Positions 26,519 through 36,282 of a DNA stretch of 64,000 bases are shown here, piece after piece (position 1 is the stretch's first letter; each line of letters begins with the position of its first letter). Source of the DNA: Vibrio albus (GTDB lineage: Bacteria; Pseudomonadota; Gammaproteobacteria; Enterobacterales; Vibrionaceae); contig NZ_QFWT01000009.1 of assembly GCF_003144035.1 (NCBI RefSeq), positions 1 through 64,000 on the forward strand. Reading direction: 5' to 3'. The notes under the pieces are model-generated. The model was not told the DNA's origin, searched no databases, and saw only the letters and a program-made list of their open reading frames with translations. Made by a program: the position numbers and the translations under genes.

Positions 26519-26602
26519 GCTTCTTGATGATAGCCAATCCTAGTACATCACAGGCTGTTTGTGACAAGGCGATAGAGCAACTATCCAAGAGTGACTTTGA
26601 CT

Positions 26603-26653
26603 GCGGTTTCCGCGCTTATTGACGCTCAACTTTTCATCCGGGTATGAAAAGTT
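26603..26653 (+). promoter_or_regulatory. Leader hairpins upstream of the decarboxylase gene
   Basis: A small GCGG-TTT-CCGC hairpin (about 26603-26613) is followed by a perfect 10-bp stem, AACTTTTCAT (26628-26637) with ATGAAAAGTT (26644-26653) and loop CCGGGT, and then by ACTTTTCC. The second stem ends 8 nt before the AGGAGG site. Placement suggests control of translation or attenuation. An 11-codon frame starting in the stem (ATG at 26644, MKSYFSLGGCL) ends in TGA overlapping the decarboxylase ATG. Confidence 0.5.
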
Positions 26654-26675
26654 ACTTTTCCTTAGGAGGTTGCTT

Positions 26676-27866
26676 ATGACACATGCCGTGTTAGATTTCG
26701 CGTCGTTTTCATCTTCTGCACCAACAGCAGAAGAAATCCAACTGATTGAATCTTCCGTAGCACAATTCGGTGCACCGCTGCTTTTACTCGACTGCGATAT
26801 TATCAGGCAGCAGTATCGTGCGCTTCGTGACGCTCTGCCAAATGTAACACTGCATTTTGCACTCAAGCCATTACCTCATTATGCCGTAGTGAGAACCCTG
26901 CTTGATGAAGGCGCAAGCTTTGATCTGGCCTCTTCTGGTGAGGTAAAACTGGTTGCCGCACAGAGAGTGCCTGCTGACAAAACGATCCACACGCATCCGA
27001 TCAAACGAGATCAGGATATCTGTGATGCACTGGCTTATGGGTGCAACGTTTTTGTCGTGGATAACCTGAATGAGCTGGAAAAGTTTGTCGCGTACAAAGA
27101 GGAAGCCGAGCTACTTGTGCGACTGAGTTTCAGAAACTCTGAGGCCTTTGCCGACCTCTCCAAGAAATTTGGCTGCAGTCCGGAACTGGCAATACAGATC
27201 ATCACCAGAGCAAAAGAGCTGGGTATTCGGATCAAGGGGCTGTCTTTCCATGTGGGCTCACAAACCATGAACCCGCAGAAATACGTCGATGCGATCAATG
27301 TCTGCAATGATCTGATGCTTAAAGTTGTTTCTCTTGGTCTGCCGGCACTGAGCACTCTGGATATCGGCGGAGGCTTTCCGGTGAGCTACTCGAATAAGGT
27401 CATACCGATCGGCGAGTTCTGTAAACCGATTAATGAAGCGCTGTCTGAACTGCCAGAAACCGTCAGTGTGCTGGCTGAACCCGGTCGCTTTATTGTTGCG
27501 CAGGCCGTGACCAGCGTTGCCTCTGTTATGGGACAGGCAGAAAGAGACGGAAAAATCTGGTACTACCTGGATGACGGAATTTATGGCTCTTTCAGTGGGC
27601 TAATGTTTGATGAGGCAACATACCCTCTGACCACGATTAAACAAGATGTACAGCGCTACCCAAGCGTACTTGCCGGACCAACATGCGACAGCATTGATGT
27701 CATTTCAGAGCACATCATGCTGCCAAAACTGGACAATGGTGATCTGGTCATCGGACGAATGATGGGAGCCTATACGTCTGCAACGGCGACAGACTTTAAC
27801 TTCATTCAACGAGCTCAGTGTATCGCGTTCAATGAAGAGGCCGGACAAAAAGTACAACTGGGCTGA
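26676..27866 (+). CDS. Lysine/ornithine decarboxylase, fold III PLP (alanine-racemase type)
   Basis: The start at 26676 has an ideal AGGAGG site; a longer frame from 26619 would run through the leader hairpin. The 396-residue enzyme has the PLP lysine in HFALKPLPHY (Lys64), SFHVGSQT, a glycine-rich DIGGGFPV, EPGRFIV and the substrate-binding LAGPTCDSIDVI. This matches eukaryotic-type ornithine decarboxylases and the Vibrio bifunctional L/ODC. It makes putrescine from ornithine or cadaverine from lysine; the preferred substrate cannot be told by eye. It is transcribed alone, with its own leader and terminator. Confidence 0.9.
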   Translation: MTHAVLDFASFSSSAPTAEEIQLIESSVAQFGAPLLLLDCDIIRQQYRALRDALPNVTLHFALKPLPHYAVVRTLLDEGASFDLASSGEVKLVAAQRVPADKTIHTHPIKRDQDICDALAYGCNVFVVDNLNELEKFVAYKEEAELLVRLSFRNSEAFADLSKKFGCSPELAIQIITRAKELGIRIKGLSFHVGSQTMNPQKYVDAINVCNDLMLKVVSLGLPALSTLDIGGGFPVSYSNKVIPIGEFCKPINEALSELPETVSVLAEPGRFIVAQAVTSVASVMGQAERDGKIWYYLDDGIYGSFSGLMFDEATYPLTTIKQDVQRYPSVLAGPTCDSIDVISEHIMLPKLDNGDLVIGRMMGAYTSATATDFNFIQRAQCIAFNEEAGQKVQLG

Positions 27867-27888
27867 TTTTTAGCCCCTTCAATGTGTT

Positions 27889-27921
27889 GGAGCCCCAAAT
27901 CATAACGAGGGGCTCCATTTT
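27889..27921 (+). terminator. Intrinsic terminator of the decarboxylase gene
   Basis: GGAGCCCC (27889-27896) pairs with GGGGCTCC (27909-27916) around a 12-nt loop and is followed by ATTTTC. It also faces the convergent sulfide:quinone oxidoreductase gene. Confidence 0.85.
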
Positions 27922-27973
27922 CATACACTGCTTAAAAGCAACCTTCAGTGATGACACGTTGCACGGTAAAGGC

Positions 27974-29248
27974 CTATTGCTCTGTCTTATCAATACCCAG
28001 ATATTTAAGCATCAGCTTTTCATAAACCGGTTCGGTATCGCCATTCTTCATTTTTCGGATGAAATATTTTTCAAAGAAGATTTTGGCAACATGAACCCAC
28101 CTGCCTTTTTTAAACCAAACGACATTTCTCGGCGGTATCTGAGGCATAGCAACAAAAGCCATCCCGGTGTCGCCCATATCGGCAAGGCAGACTGCATTCC
28201 ATACCGCCTTAGTACTCACTTCCTTACCTTCCAAATCCGCGCCGATATTAAAGGTTAATGCTCTCACCATGGCTTCTATCATGTAGCCGGTTTTGGGTAC
28301 ACCGGTCGGAACAACCGTGCTTTCTTTCGGTGCAATCGCAATACAAACGCCAGCTGCGTAGATTTCAGGGTAAGCAGGGTTACGCTGGTATTCATCCACA
28401 ATCACGAACCCTTTCGGATTCACTAAGCCGTCAAGCCCCAGCAGTGGATCTATGCCCTTAAATGCAGGTAACAGCATGGCATGCTCATAGGAAAGACTGT
28501 GGGTCTTTTTCACATTGCCGAGATCATCCAGCTCATCGACGGTCAATGTCTTATCTTTAGCGGAGAGAGACTTCGCGTTACATATCCATTGAATATCACG
28601 CATACGCAGTTCGGATTCGAGCATACCTTTTGAGTCACCCACACCGTTCAACCCCAGATGTCCGATATAAGGTTCACTCGTCACGAAGGTCATCGGTACA
28701 CGATGGCGGATTTTTTTATCTCTGAGATACTTATCGACAATAAAGGCATATTCATACGCAGGTCCAAAGCATGACGCACCAGGCATTGCCCCGACAATCA
28801 CCGGGCCTGGATTATTGATAAGTTTATCCAGGTCAGCCCGACACGCTTCGGCGTGCCCAATATTACAAACACTTGACGTTCCACGCTGTTCAGGCCCGGC
28901 ACCTTCTACACCTGAAAAATCAAGCGCTGGCCCTGTGCACAACACAAGATAGTCATAAACGAGCGTTTGCCCGTCAGAAAGCTCGATGGTCTTAATGTCT
29001 GGCTGCAGGCAGGTGAGTGCTGCATGAATAAACTGAATCCCTTTTTTTTCAACATATTGGGCAATAGGAAATGACGTATCGCCACGATCCCGCCATGTCA
29101 CCGCAATCCATGGGTTAGAAGGCGTAAATTCAAAATCGGCTTTATCATTAACTAATATAACCTCATGCTCTTTAGAAAGGTGTTCTCGTAATTCATATAT
29201 CGCTGACATACCACCTAACCCGGCTCCAATTACGATAACTCTCGCCAT
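27974..29248 (-). CDS. sqr: Sulfide:quinone oxidoreductase
   Basis: The 424-residue flavoprotein starts with a dinucleotide-binding fold (VIVIGAGLGGMSAIYEL) and has the YDYLVLCTGPALDF segment. Three cysteines known to be catalytic in type I SQR are present at equivalent positions: Cys128 (SVCNIGHA), Cys160 (PGASCFGPAYEY) and Cys354 (NAVCLADMGDTG). The C-terminal region (VWFKKGRWVHVAKIFFEKYF) is amphipathic, as in SQRs that sit on the membrane surface. It would oxidise sulfide to sulfane sulfur and pass electrons to quinone. GGAGG precedes the start. It follows an RND pump gene on the same strand by about 150 nt, which is an unusual partnership. Confidence 0.85.
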   Translation of the reverse strand: MARVIVIGAGLGGMSAIYELREHLSKEHEVILVNDKADFEFTPSNPWIAVTWRDRGDTSFPIAQYVEKKGIQFIHAALTCLQPDIKTIELSDGQTLVYDYLVLCTGPALDFSGVEGAGPEQRGTSSVCNIGHAEACRADLDKLINNPGPVIVGAMPGASCFGPAYEYAFIVDKYLRDKKIRHRVPMTFVTSEPYIGHLGLNGVGDSKGMLESELRMRDIQWICNAKSLSAKDKTLTVDELDDLGNVKKTHSLSYEHAMLLPAFKGIDPLLGLDGLVNPKGFVIVDEYQRNPAYPEIYAAGVCIAIAPKESTVVPTGVPKTGYMIEAMVRALTFNIGADLEGKEVSTKAVWNAVCLADMGDTGMAFVAMPQIPPRNVVWFKKGRWVHVAKIFFEKYFIRKMKNGDTEPVYEKLMLKYLGIDKTEQ

Positions 29249-29402
29249 AGCGTCCTCCAGAACGGTCTATTTGATAGAGAGAGTCAGTGAGAAACGGACT
29301 CTCTCTATGATTAAGTACAATATGAAATCCTGCTTTTACTACACCACATCCCAGGCCAAATCTAATTTAAGTAAAACAAATCTATCTTCGTGTTTTTGCC
29401 CC

Positions 29403-32400
29403 TCACGCCATTTTTCTGCGCATATACAGATAATAGAGAACAGGAATAACCACCAATGTCAGAAGCGTAGAAGCAAACAAGCCAAAGACCAGACTAATGG
29501 CTAGCCCATTGAAAATAGGGTCGTCCAGTATAAACATGGCCCCTATCATTGCAGCCAGAGCAGTCAGGATGATCGGTTTTGCCCGAACCACACCGCTGTT
29601 CACCACGGCCTCAGCCAGATCGACGCCTTGTGCTAACTGCTGATTCACAAAATCAACCAACAGAATCGAGTTACGTACAATGATCCCCGCCAGAGCAATC
29701 ATCCCTATCATAGAGGTTGCCGTAAATGGTGCATGTAACAACGCATGTCCGGGCATCACTCCGACCAGAGTCAGAGGGATGGGAGCCATAATAATGAGCG
29801 GCACACTGTAAGAGTTGAAGTTCATCACCACCAGCAGGTAAATCAGGATAATACCCACAGAGTAGGCAATCCCCATGTCCCTGAAGGTTTCGTACGTAAT
29901 TTTCCATTCACCATCCCATTTCAGTGCGACATGAGATAACCCGTCAGGCTGGTTAATCAGGGATTGATCCCATTGCGGGTATTCCTCACTCAGCTTGCTG
30001 GAAATTTCAGCCATACCATACAGAGGGCTATCCAGTTCACCGGCCATATCTGCCGTCACCATTATCATCGGCTGCATATTCTTATGCATGATACTGTGTG
30101 GCTGTGTGCCTTTGCGGATCTGCACCAGTTCACTCAATGGAATACGGGTTCCGGCGGCCGTAGGAATAGACATGCTAAGAATCCCCAGTAAATTGACTTT
30201 TTCACCATCGGCCACACGTAACCTTATCGGCTCTGCGTATTTTCGCCCGGACGCATGAAGATAGGAAACGTCACTGCCACGAATCGCACTGGCAATAGTC
30301 TGACGTATCATTGCCTCTGGTATTCCCAAACGTGATGCCCGGGCACGATCAATGGTTACCATCCAATGTTCCTGCGCTGCCGGGACATCCACATCAATAT
30401 CGACAATATCTGCTGTCGCTTTAAATGCTTTCTGTACTTCAAGCGCTGTCTGTTCACGCATATTCTGAGTCGGTCCATACACTTCAGCCAGAATCGGAGA
30501 CCACACCGGTGGTCCTGGTGGAATTTCTACCACCTTCAGAACCCCACCGGCTTTCTCAGCAATAGGAGCCAGCCGCTCACGCGCATCACGGGCGATATCG
30601 TGGCTGGCCCGGTCACGCTCATGCTTGCCTAGCAGGTTAACCTGCAAATCACCCAGTTCCTGCGACTGACGCATGAAGTAATGACGAACCAGACCATTAA
30701 AATTAATCGGTGCAGAGGTACCGGCATAGAGTTGTACAGAGGTGACTTCCGGCAGTTTTTCAACCTCAGTTGCAAGCTCATGAAGCACCGTCTGAGTTTC
30801 CTCAACAGGTGTCCCTTCCGGCATATTCAGCATCACCTGAAATTCCGATTTATTATCAAACGGCAGCATCTTAAGCACCACCAGTTCCACCACGGGTAAT
30901 GCCATTGCCCCAATCAGGGCGACACTAACAACAAGACTCAGTAAACGGCGTGACGACTTGGCTTTTGTTCCTGTCAGAAACTGTCCCAGAAACCGACCAA
31001 ACCGACCCTGTTTCACCACAGGTGTATGTTCACTATGCTTACCTGACTTCAGCAAATGAATGGCCAGCCACGGGGTCACAATAAAGGCGACAGCCAGTGA
31101 AATAAGCATACCCGTACTGGCATTAATCGGAATCGGGCTCATATACGGCCCCATCATACCGGTAACGAAAGCCATCGGAAGTAAAGCAGCGATAACAGTT
31201 AACGTCGCCAGAATCGTCGGGCCTCCCACTTCATCAACGGCCTGAGGAATCGCTTCTTTCCAGTTTCCGCCGTCTTTCTGATGCCGGTGAATATTCTCAA
31301 CCACGACGATGGCGTCATCAACAAGGATCCCGATAGAGAATATCAGAGCAAACAAAGAAATGCGGTTTAGCGTGAACCCCCATACCCAGGAAGCAAACAG
31401 GGTAATCGCCAGGGTCAGCAAAATCGCCCCGCCGACCACGACAGCTTCCCGCCAGCCCATACTAATGACCACCAATACCACAACAGCCGTTGTAGCAAAG
31501 ATGAGTTTGCTGATCAGCTTATTCGCCTTTTCACTCGCGGTCTGGCCATAATCCCGTGTGACTGTAACGTTAACCCCCTGTGGGATCAGTACATTCCGGA
31601 CCTGATCAATGCGGGCGGTAATAGCCTGAGTCAGATCAACGGCATTAACCCCGGGCTGTTTCGCAACAGAGACCGTCACCGCAGGAAAAACCTGCCCTTC
31701 CTGACTCATCCAGACATTTTGTGAAGGTACGTCTGCGACTTCTTTTACCTCGGCAATATCCGCCAGATAGATTGGCTGGTTATTACGCGTACTGACAATA
31801 AGCTGCCCAACGTCATCCGCTGAGGTCAGGAAACTGCCGACCTGCAGACTGATCTGACGGTTGTCCTGAGTCAGAGACAAACCATTGTGTTGTTGGTTCG
31901 CATTTTGCAGAACCTCAGTAACGCCCATCCAAGTCAAACCGTAGGCATTGATGAGGGCCGGGTCGATAGTCACCTGAACTATCCTGTCATGGCGTCCTAC
32001 CGTTTCGATCTGACGTGTGCCGGGTAAATGCTTCAGCTCGGTCTCCAGCCCGTTTGCTACCTGTGTCAGTTGTTCAGCGGTAATATCTGCCCGCTTACTC
32101 CACAGAGTCAGGTTCATGATTGGAACATCATCAATGGCACGAGGCTTCACCAGAGGCTGACCGACACCAAGGTTGGCCGGAACCCAATCCTGATTCGAAA
32201 CCAGCTGGTTATACAGGTCAACTAACGCCTGTTGTCGGGGCTTTCCCACCTTGAATGCCACAATAAGCATGGCCTGCCCCGGCTGAGAAAATGAGTACAT
32301 CGTATCAATGTCTTTCATTTCCGACAGTACCTGCTCTGCCGGCAAGGTCACCAGTTGCTCAACCTCTTTCGGTGTCGCGCCAGGGAACGGAATGTAGATA

Positions 32401-32564
32401 TCCGCAAAAGTCACTTCTATCTGAGGTTCTTCCTCTTTAGGAGTAATAAATACCGCACCAATCCCCATCAACAGTCCGATTAGCGCCAGCAATGGCGTGA
32501 TCGGAGAGTGCAAAAACTGTTTGGCAATCCTGCCTGAAATGCCAAGCTCATGATTATTTCGCAT
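29403..32564 (-). CDS. RND-family efflux transporter permease (HAE1-like)
   Basis: The 1053-residue protein has the RND plan: one N-terminal helix, a large periplasmic domain (GATPKEVEQLVTLPAEQVL), a helix block with the proton-relay motif GILVDDAIVVVENI, a second periplasmic domain, and a final helix block with RNSILLVDFVNQQL. It takes substrates from the periplasm or membrane and expels them through an outer-membrane channel using the proton gradient. Its adaptor is the upstream gene, overlapping by 11 nt. No TolC-type gene is present. AGGAGG lies before the ATG. The substrate is unknown. Confidence 0.92.
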   Translation of the reverse strand: MRNNHELGISGRIAKQFLHSPITPLLALIGLLMGIGAVFITPKEEEPQIEVTFADIYIPFPGATPKEVEQLVTLPAEQVLSEMKDIDTMYSFSQPGQAMLIVAFKVGKPRQQALVDLYNQLVSNQDWVPANLGVGQPLVKPRAIDDVPIMNLTLWSKRADITAEQLTQVANGLETELKHLPGTRQIETVGRHDRIVQVTIDPALINAYGLTWMGVTEVLQNANQQHNGLSLTQDNRQISLQVGSFLTSADDVGQLIVSTRNNQPIYLADIAEVKEVADVPSQNVWMSQEGQVFPAVTVSVAKQPGVNAVDLTQAITARIDQVRNVLIPQGVNVTVTRDYGQTASEKANKLISKLIFATTAVVVLVVISMGWREAVVVGGAILLTLAITLFASWVWGFTLNRISLFALIFSIGILVDDAIVVVENIHRHQKDGGNWKEAIPQAVDEVGGPTILATLTVIAALLPMAFVTGMMGPYMSPIPINASTGMLISLAVAFIVTPWLAIHLLKSGKHSEHTPVVKQGRFGRFLGQFLTGTKAKSSRRLLSLVVSVALIGAMALPVVELVVLKMLPFDNKSEFQVMLNMPEGTPVEETQTVLHELATEVEKLPEVTSVQLYAGTSAPINFNGLVRHYFMRQSQELGDLQVNLLGKHERDRASHDIARDARERLAPIAEKAGGVLKVVEIPPGPPVWSPILAEVYGPTQNMREQTALEVQKAFKATADIVDIDVDVPAAQEHWMVTIDRARASRLGIPEAMIRQTIASAIRGSDVSYLHASGRKYAEPIRLRVADGEKVNLLGILSMSIPTAAGTRIPLSELVQIRKGTQPHSIMHKNMQPMIMVTADMAGELDSPLYGMAEISSKLSEEYPQWDQSLINQPDGLSHVALKWDGEWKITYETFRDMGIAYSVGIILIYLLVVMNFNSYSVPLIIMAPIPLTLVGVMPGHALLHAPFTATSMIGMIALAGIIVRNSILLVDFVNQQLAQGVDLAEAVVNSGVVRAKPIILTALAAMIGAMFILDDPIFNGLAISLVFGLFASTLLTLVVIPVLYYLYMRRKMA

Positions 32565-33582
32565 ACAGGCCTCCTTGGCTGCTCAGTACGGCGTAAGCAT
32601 CTGTCGCTATCTTATCTCCGACTTTTAGACCAGAAAGAATCTCAACATACCCGTCATGAGCTCTGCCCAGACGAACCTGTCGCAAAATAAAGTGATCCTG
32701 TTCTTGTATATAGACAGCAGACAGCTCGTTCTGACGCAGCAAAGTGGTCTCCGGAATGAGCAGTTTTGCCTTCTCTTCCAGTGGCATCGCCAGTTTTACC
32801 CAAATACCATTTTTCCATACCGGAGAGTCCTGCTCAGGCAGGTCAGCCCGAAGCACAAAGCTATGGCTTCCCGGAGAGGTAAACTGGAATAATTCATGCT
32901 CAGTAAGGGTCAGAGACTGACCATCAGGAAAGGTCACTTTAAGAGGCGTGGACTCTTGTAACTCGCTGGCATACCGGATAGGTAACGAAGCCACAACGCG
33001 CATACGCTCAAACGAATAACCAGCTAACAGTACCTGACCCGGATTCACCGTTTCACCTAAAGAAACCATCCGTTCTGATACTATTCCTGCATAAGGTGCG
33101 GTAATCCGGGTATAGCCCAGATTTTCACGTGCCTGAACGACGCCGGCCTTCGCCTGTTTCAGCGCACTGCTGGCTGCTCTTGATTCAGTCAGTGCCGCAT
33201 CATAGTCTCGTTTGGCCACAGAGCCTTTTTTGAATAAGTCAGCAAGACGTTTGCGCTGACTTTCCGCATAAGAGACACGAGCTTCAGCCGCCTTCAATGC
33301 CGCTTTGGCCTGGTCTAGTCCGGCGGTCTGGGAAGTATTGGTTATCTGAATCAGTAAATGGCCTTCAGGTACGACGTCATTCACATCAACACCAATGGCA
33401 CTGACTCGTCCGCTGGTCTGTGCTGCTACGCTTCCCTTATCAATGGGTTCCACCTGGGCATCCAATACTAACCATTCGGGAACCGTCTGAGCCGTTACAT
33501 CAAATACAGCCACCTGACTATCCGCAGCAGAAGAAAACCAGGAAGGTATACAGAAAAAGAGGAAAACCAGAAATTTACGCAT
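32554..33582 (-). CDS. RND efflux periplasmic adaptor (membrane fusion protein)
   Basis: The 342-residue protein has a signal peptide (MRKFLVFLFFCIPSWFSSAA), a biotinyl/lipoyl-like half-motif (SVAAQTSGRVSAIGVDVNDV), an alpha-helical hairpin (residues about 90-150, rich in A, K and E), and the returning half-motif ITAPYAGIVSERMVSLGETV. There is no lipobox. It links the pump to an outer-membrane channel. It is the first gene of the adaptor-pump-SQR set and overlaps the pump by 11 nt. The ribosome-binding site is weak. Confidence 0.92.
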   Translation of the reverse strand: MRKFLVFLFFCIPSWFSSAADSQVAVFDVTAQTVPEWLVLDAQVEPIDKGSVAAQTSGRVSAIGVDVNDVVPEGHLLIQITNTSQTAGLDQAKAALKAAEARVSYAESQRKRLADLFKKGSVAKRDYDAALTESRAASSALKQAKAGVVQARENLGYTRITAPYAGIVSERMVSLGETVNPGQVLLAGYSFERMRVVASLPIRYASELQESTPLKVTFPDGQSLTLTEHELFQFTSPGSHSFVLRADLPEQDSPVWKNGIWVKLAMPLEEKAKLLIPETTLLRQNELSAVYIQEQDHFILRQVRLGRAHDGYVEILSGLKVGDKIATDAYAVLSSQGGLYAK

Positions 33583-33807
33583 AACCCAGCACCTAAAGTT
33601 TATCGTTTAGAACAACTCAACTAAGAATCGAGTTGCAGGAATCATTTAGCGTAAGTCTAGTACACTTTCAAATATTAGAAAAGACTTATATAGAAAATTC
33701 TTAATCACCTTGTGACCACCATACGATGACATAACCACAACGGCGTTATCTGACAGTTAAAGGCTTTGATTAGAGGGATGAAAAACACATTAAAATTGAC
33801 CTTATCA

Positions 33808-33960
33808 CTAGTACATGTGGGTATGCCCTGACCGGTAAAAAATAAAAATATTGTCTTCCTCGGTGTTATACGCCGTCCATGACGGAAGCCCCTCTCCATT
33901 TGGATTGCCTGACTTAATAAAATTATTAATAACAAATGAAATCTCTTTCTTCATTAAATC
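33808..33960 (-). pseudogene. Carboxylesterase (type B) C-terminal remnant
   Basis: A minus-strand frame reads FVINNFIKSGNPNGEGLP followed by SWTAYNTEEDNIFIF. This is the typical near-C-terminal segment of carboxylesterase/para-nitrobenzyl esterase proteins (FAKTGNPNGEGLPEWPAY-like). Nothing upstream encodes the catalytic GESAGG or His regions, because the neighbouring histidine-phosphatase gene begins at 33965. It is the tail of a lost gene. The rest of 33583-33964 shows no gene. Confidence 0.6.
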
Positions 33961-33964
33961 CAGC

Positions 33965-34540
33965 TTAACTGTACTCCGTGATATGGAATATATCGACCAG
34001 ACTGAACTCTTTGTTTTCATACTGATATTTAAATATACAACAGTTAGGGATACCGTTTTTCAGCACCTCATCCGGTTCGTGCCAGTGGGATAAAAACTGT
34101 TTGCAGGCTCCGGAATGAGATACCGCCAGAACACACTGATGATCATCTTGCTCCATGATATTGGTACAAGTCTCAACAACTCGCTCCCGCAACTGTTGCC
34201 GCGATTCACCACCAAACTGTACATAATGACTATCTCGTGTGGAATATTCAGGATGAAGGTCTTCACTTTCAGATTCGTACACGCCGAAGTTCATCTCCTT
34301 CAGGCCTTTTAACCTTATGTAATGCATTCTGTTCCGCGTAACCAGCTCTGCGGTATCACAAGCCCGCTCTGCAGAAGAGCTGTATAAATGATCCAGTTCG
34401 ATATCATCAAAAAACTGAGCGGTTTCACGGGCCTGCCGGATACCATTTTCCGTCAAAGGTGAATCACACCACCCTTGAATCTTTCTTCTGACGTTAAACA
34501 GAGTTTCCCCATGGCGCATCAAATAGAATGTTTTTGTCAT
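33965..34540 (-). CDS. Histidine phosphatase family protein (phosphoglycerate-mutase-like)
   Basis: The start at 34540 (AGGAG 7 nt upstream) gives 191 residues. The phosphohistidine motif LMRHGETLFN is at residues 6-15, and the second catalytic His lies in VLAVSHSGACKQF. Family members remove or transfer phosphate on sugars or small metabolites; which one cannot be told. The gene follows the 6-phospho-beta-glucosidase gene on the same strand, separated by a terminator, so the two could be partly co-transcribed and a sugar phosphate would be a reasonable substrate (inference). Its end abuts an esterase remnant. Confidence 0.87.
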   Translation of the reverse strand: MTKTFYLMRHGETLFNVRRKIQGWCDSPLTENGIRQARETAQFFDDIELDHLYSSSAERACDTAELVTRNRMHYIRLKGLKEMNFGVYESESEDLHPEYSTRDSHYVQFGGESRQQLRERVVETCTNIMEQDDHQCVLAVSHSGACKQFLSHWHEPDEVLKNGIPNCCIFKYQYENKEFSLVDIFHITEYS

Positions 34541-34564
34541 AGTGGCTCCTAATGCTTTTATACG

Positions 34565-34588
34565 CAAAACAGCCCGCCGAAGCGGGCT
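34565..34588 (-). terminator. Intrinsic terminator after the 6-phospho-beta-glucosidase gene
   Basis: On the minus strand AGCCCGC and GCGGGCT form a 7-bp GC-rich stem with a TTCG tetraloop, followed by GTTTTGC. It lies 26 nt after the stop codon and just before the histidine-phosphatase start. Confidence 0.8.
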
Positions 34589-34613
34589 ATTTCTGTTCGG
34601 CCTAATCGAAAAA

Positions 34614-36110
<1,497 letters not shown>

Positions 36111-36164
36111 TCATCGACCTGCCGGTTTGAATGTGAACACTTTAACCATACTCTACACCACCAA

Positions 36165-36178
36165 TGAAACCGGTTACA
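36165..36178. promoter_or_regulatory. LacI/AscG-type operator upstream of the GH1 gene
   Basis: TGAAACCGGTTACA is one base from the palindrome TGAAACCGGTTTCA used by AscG-type LacI regulators of beta-glucoside genes in enterics. It lies 109-122 nt upstream of the ATG. No LacI gene is next to it; the only one in the window is 20 kb away at 56699. Confidence 0.55.
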
Positions 36179-36282
36179 ATTAATTTTTAAAAAATTTGAC
36201 CAGGGTATGATTGTATACGCCGGTTTTAAGAATGCACCCCTTTCTTACTTTGCTTCCATCTTCTCAGCCACCTGAACGGAGC

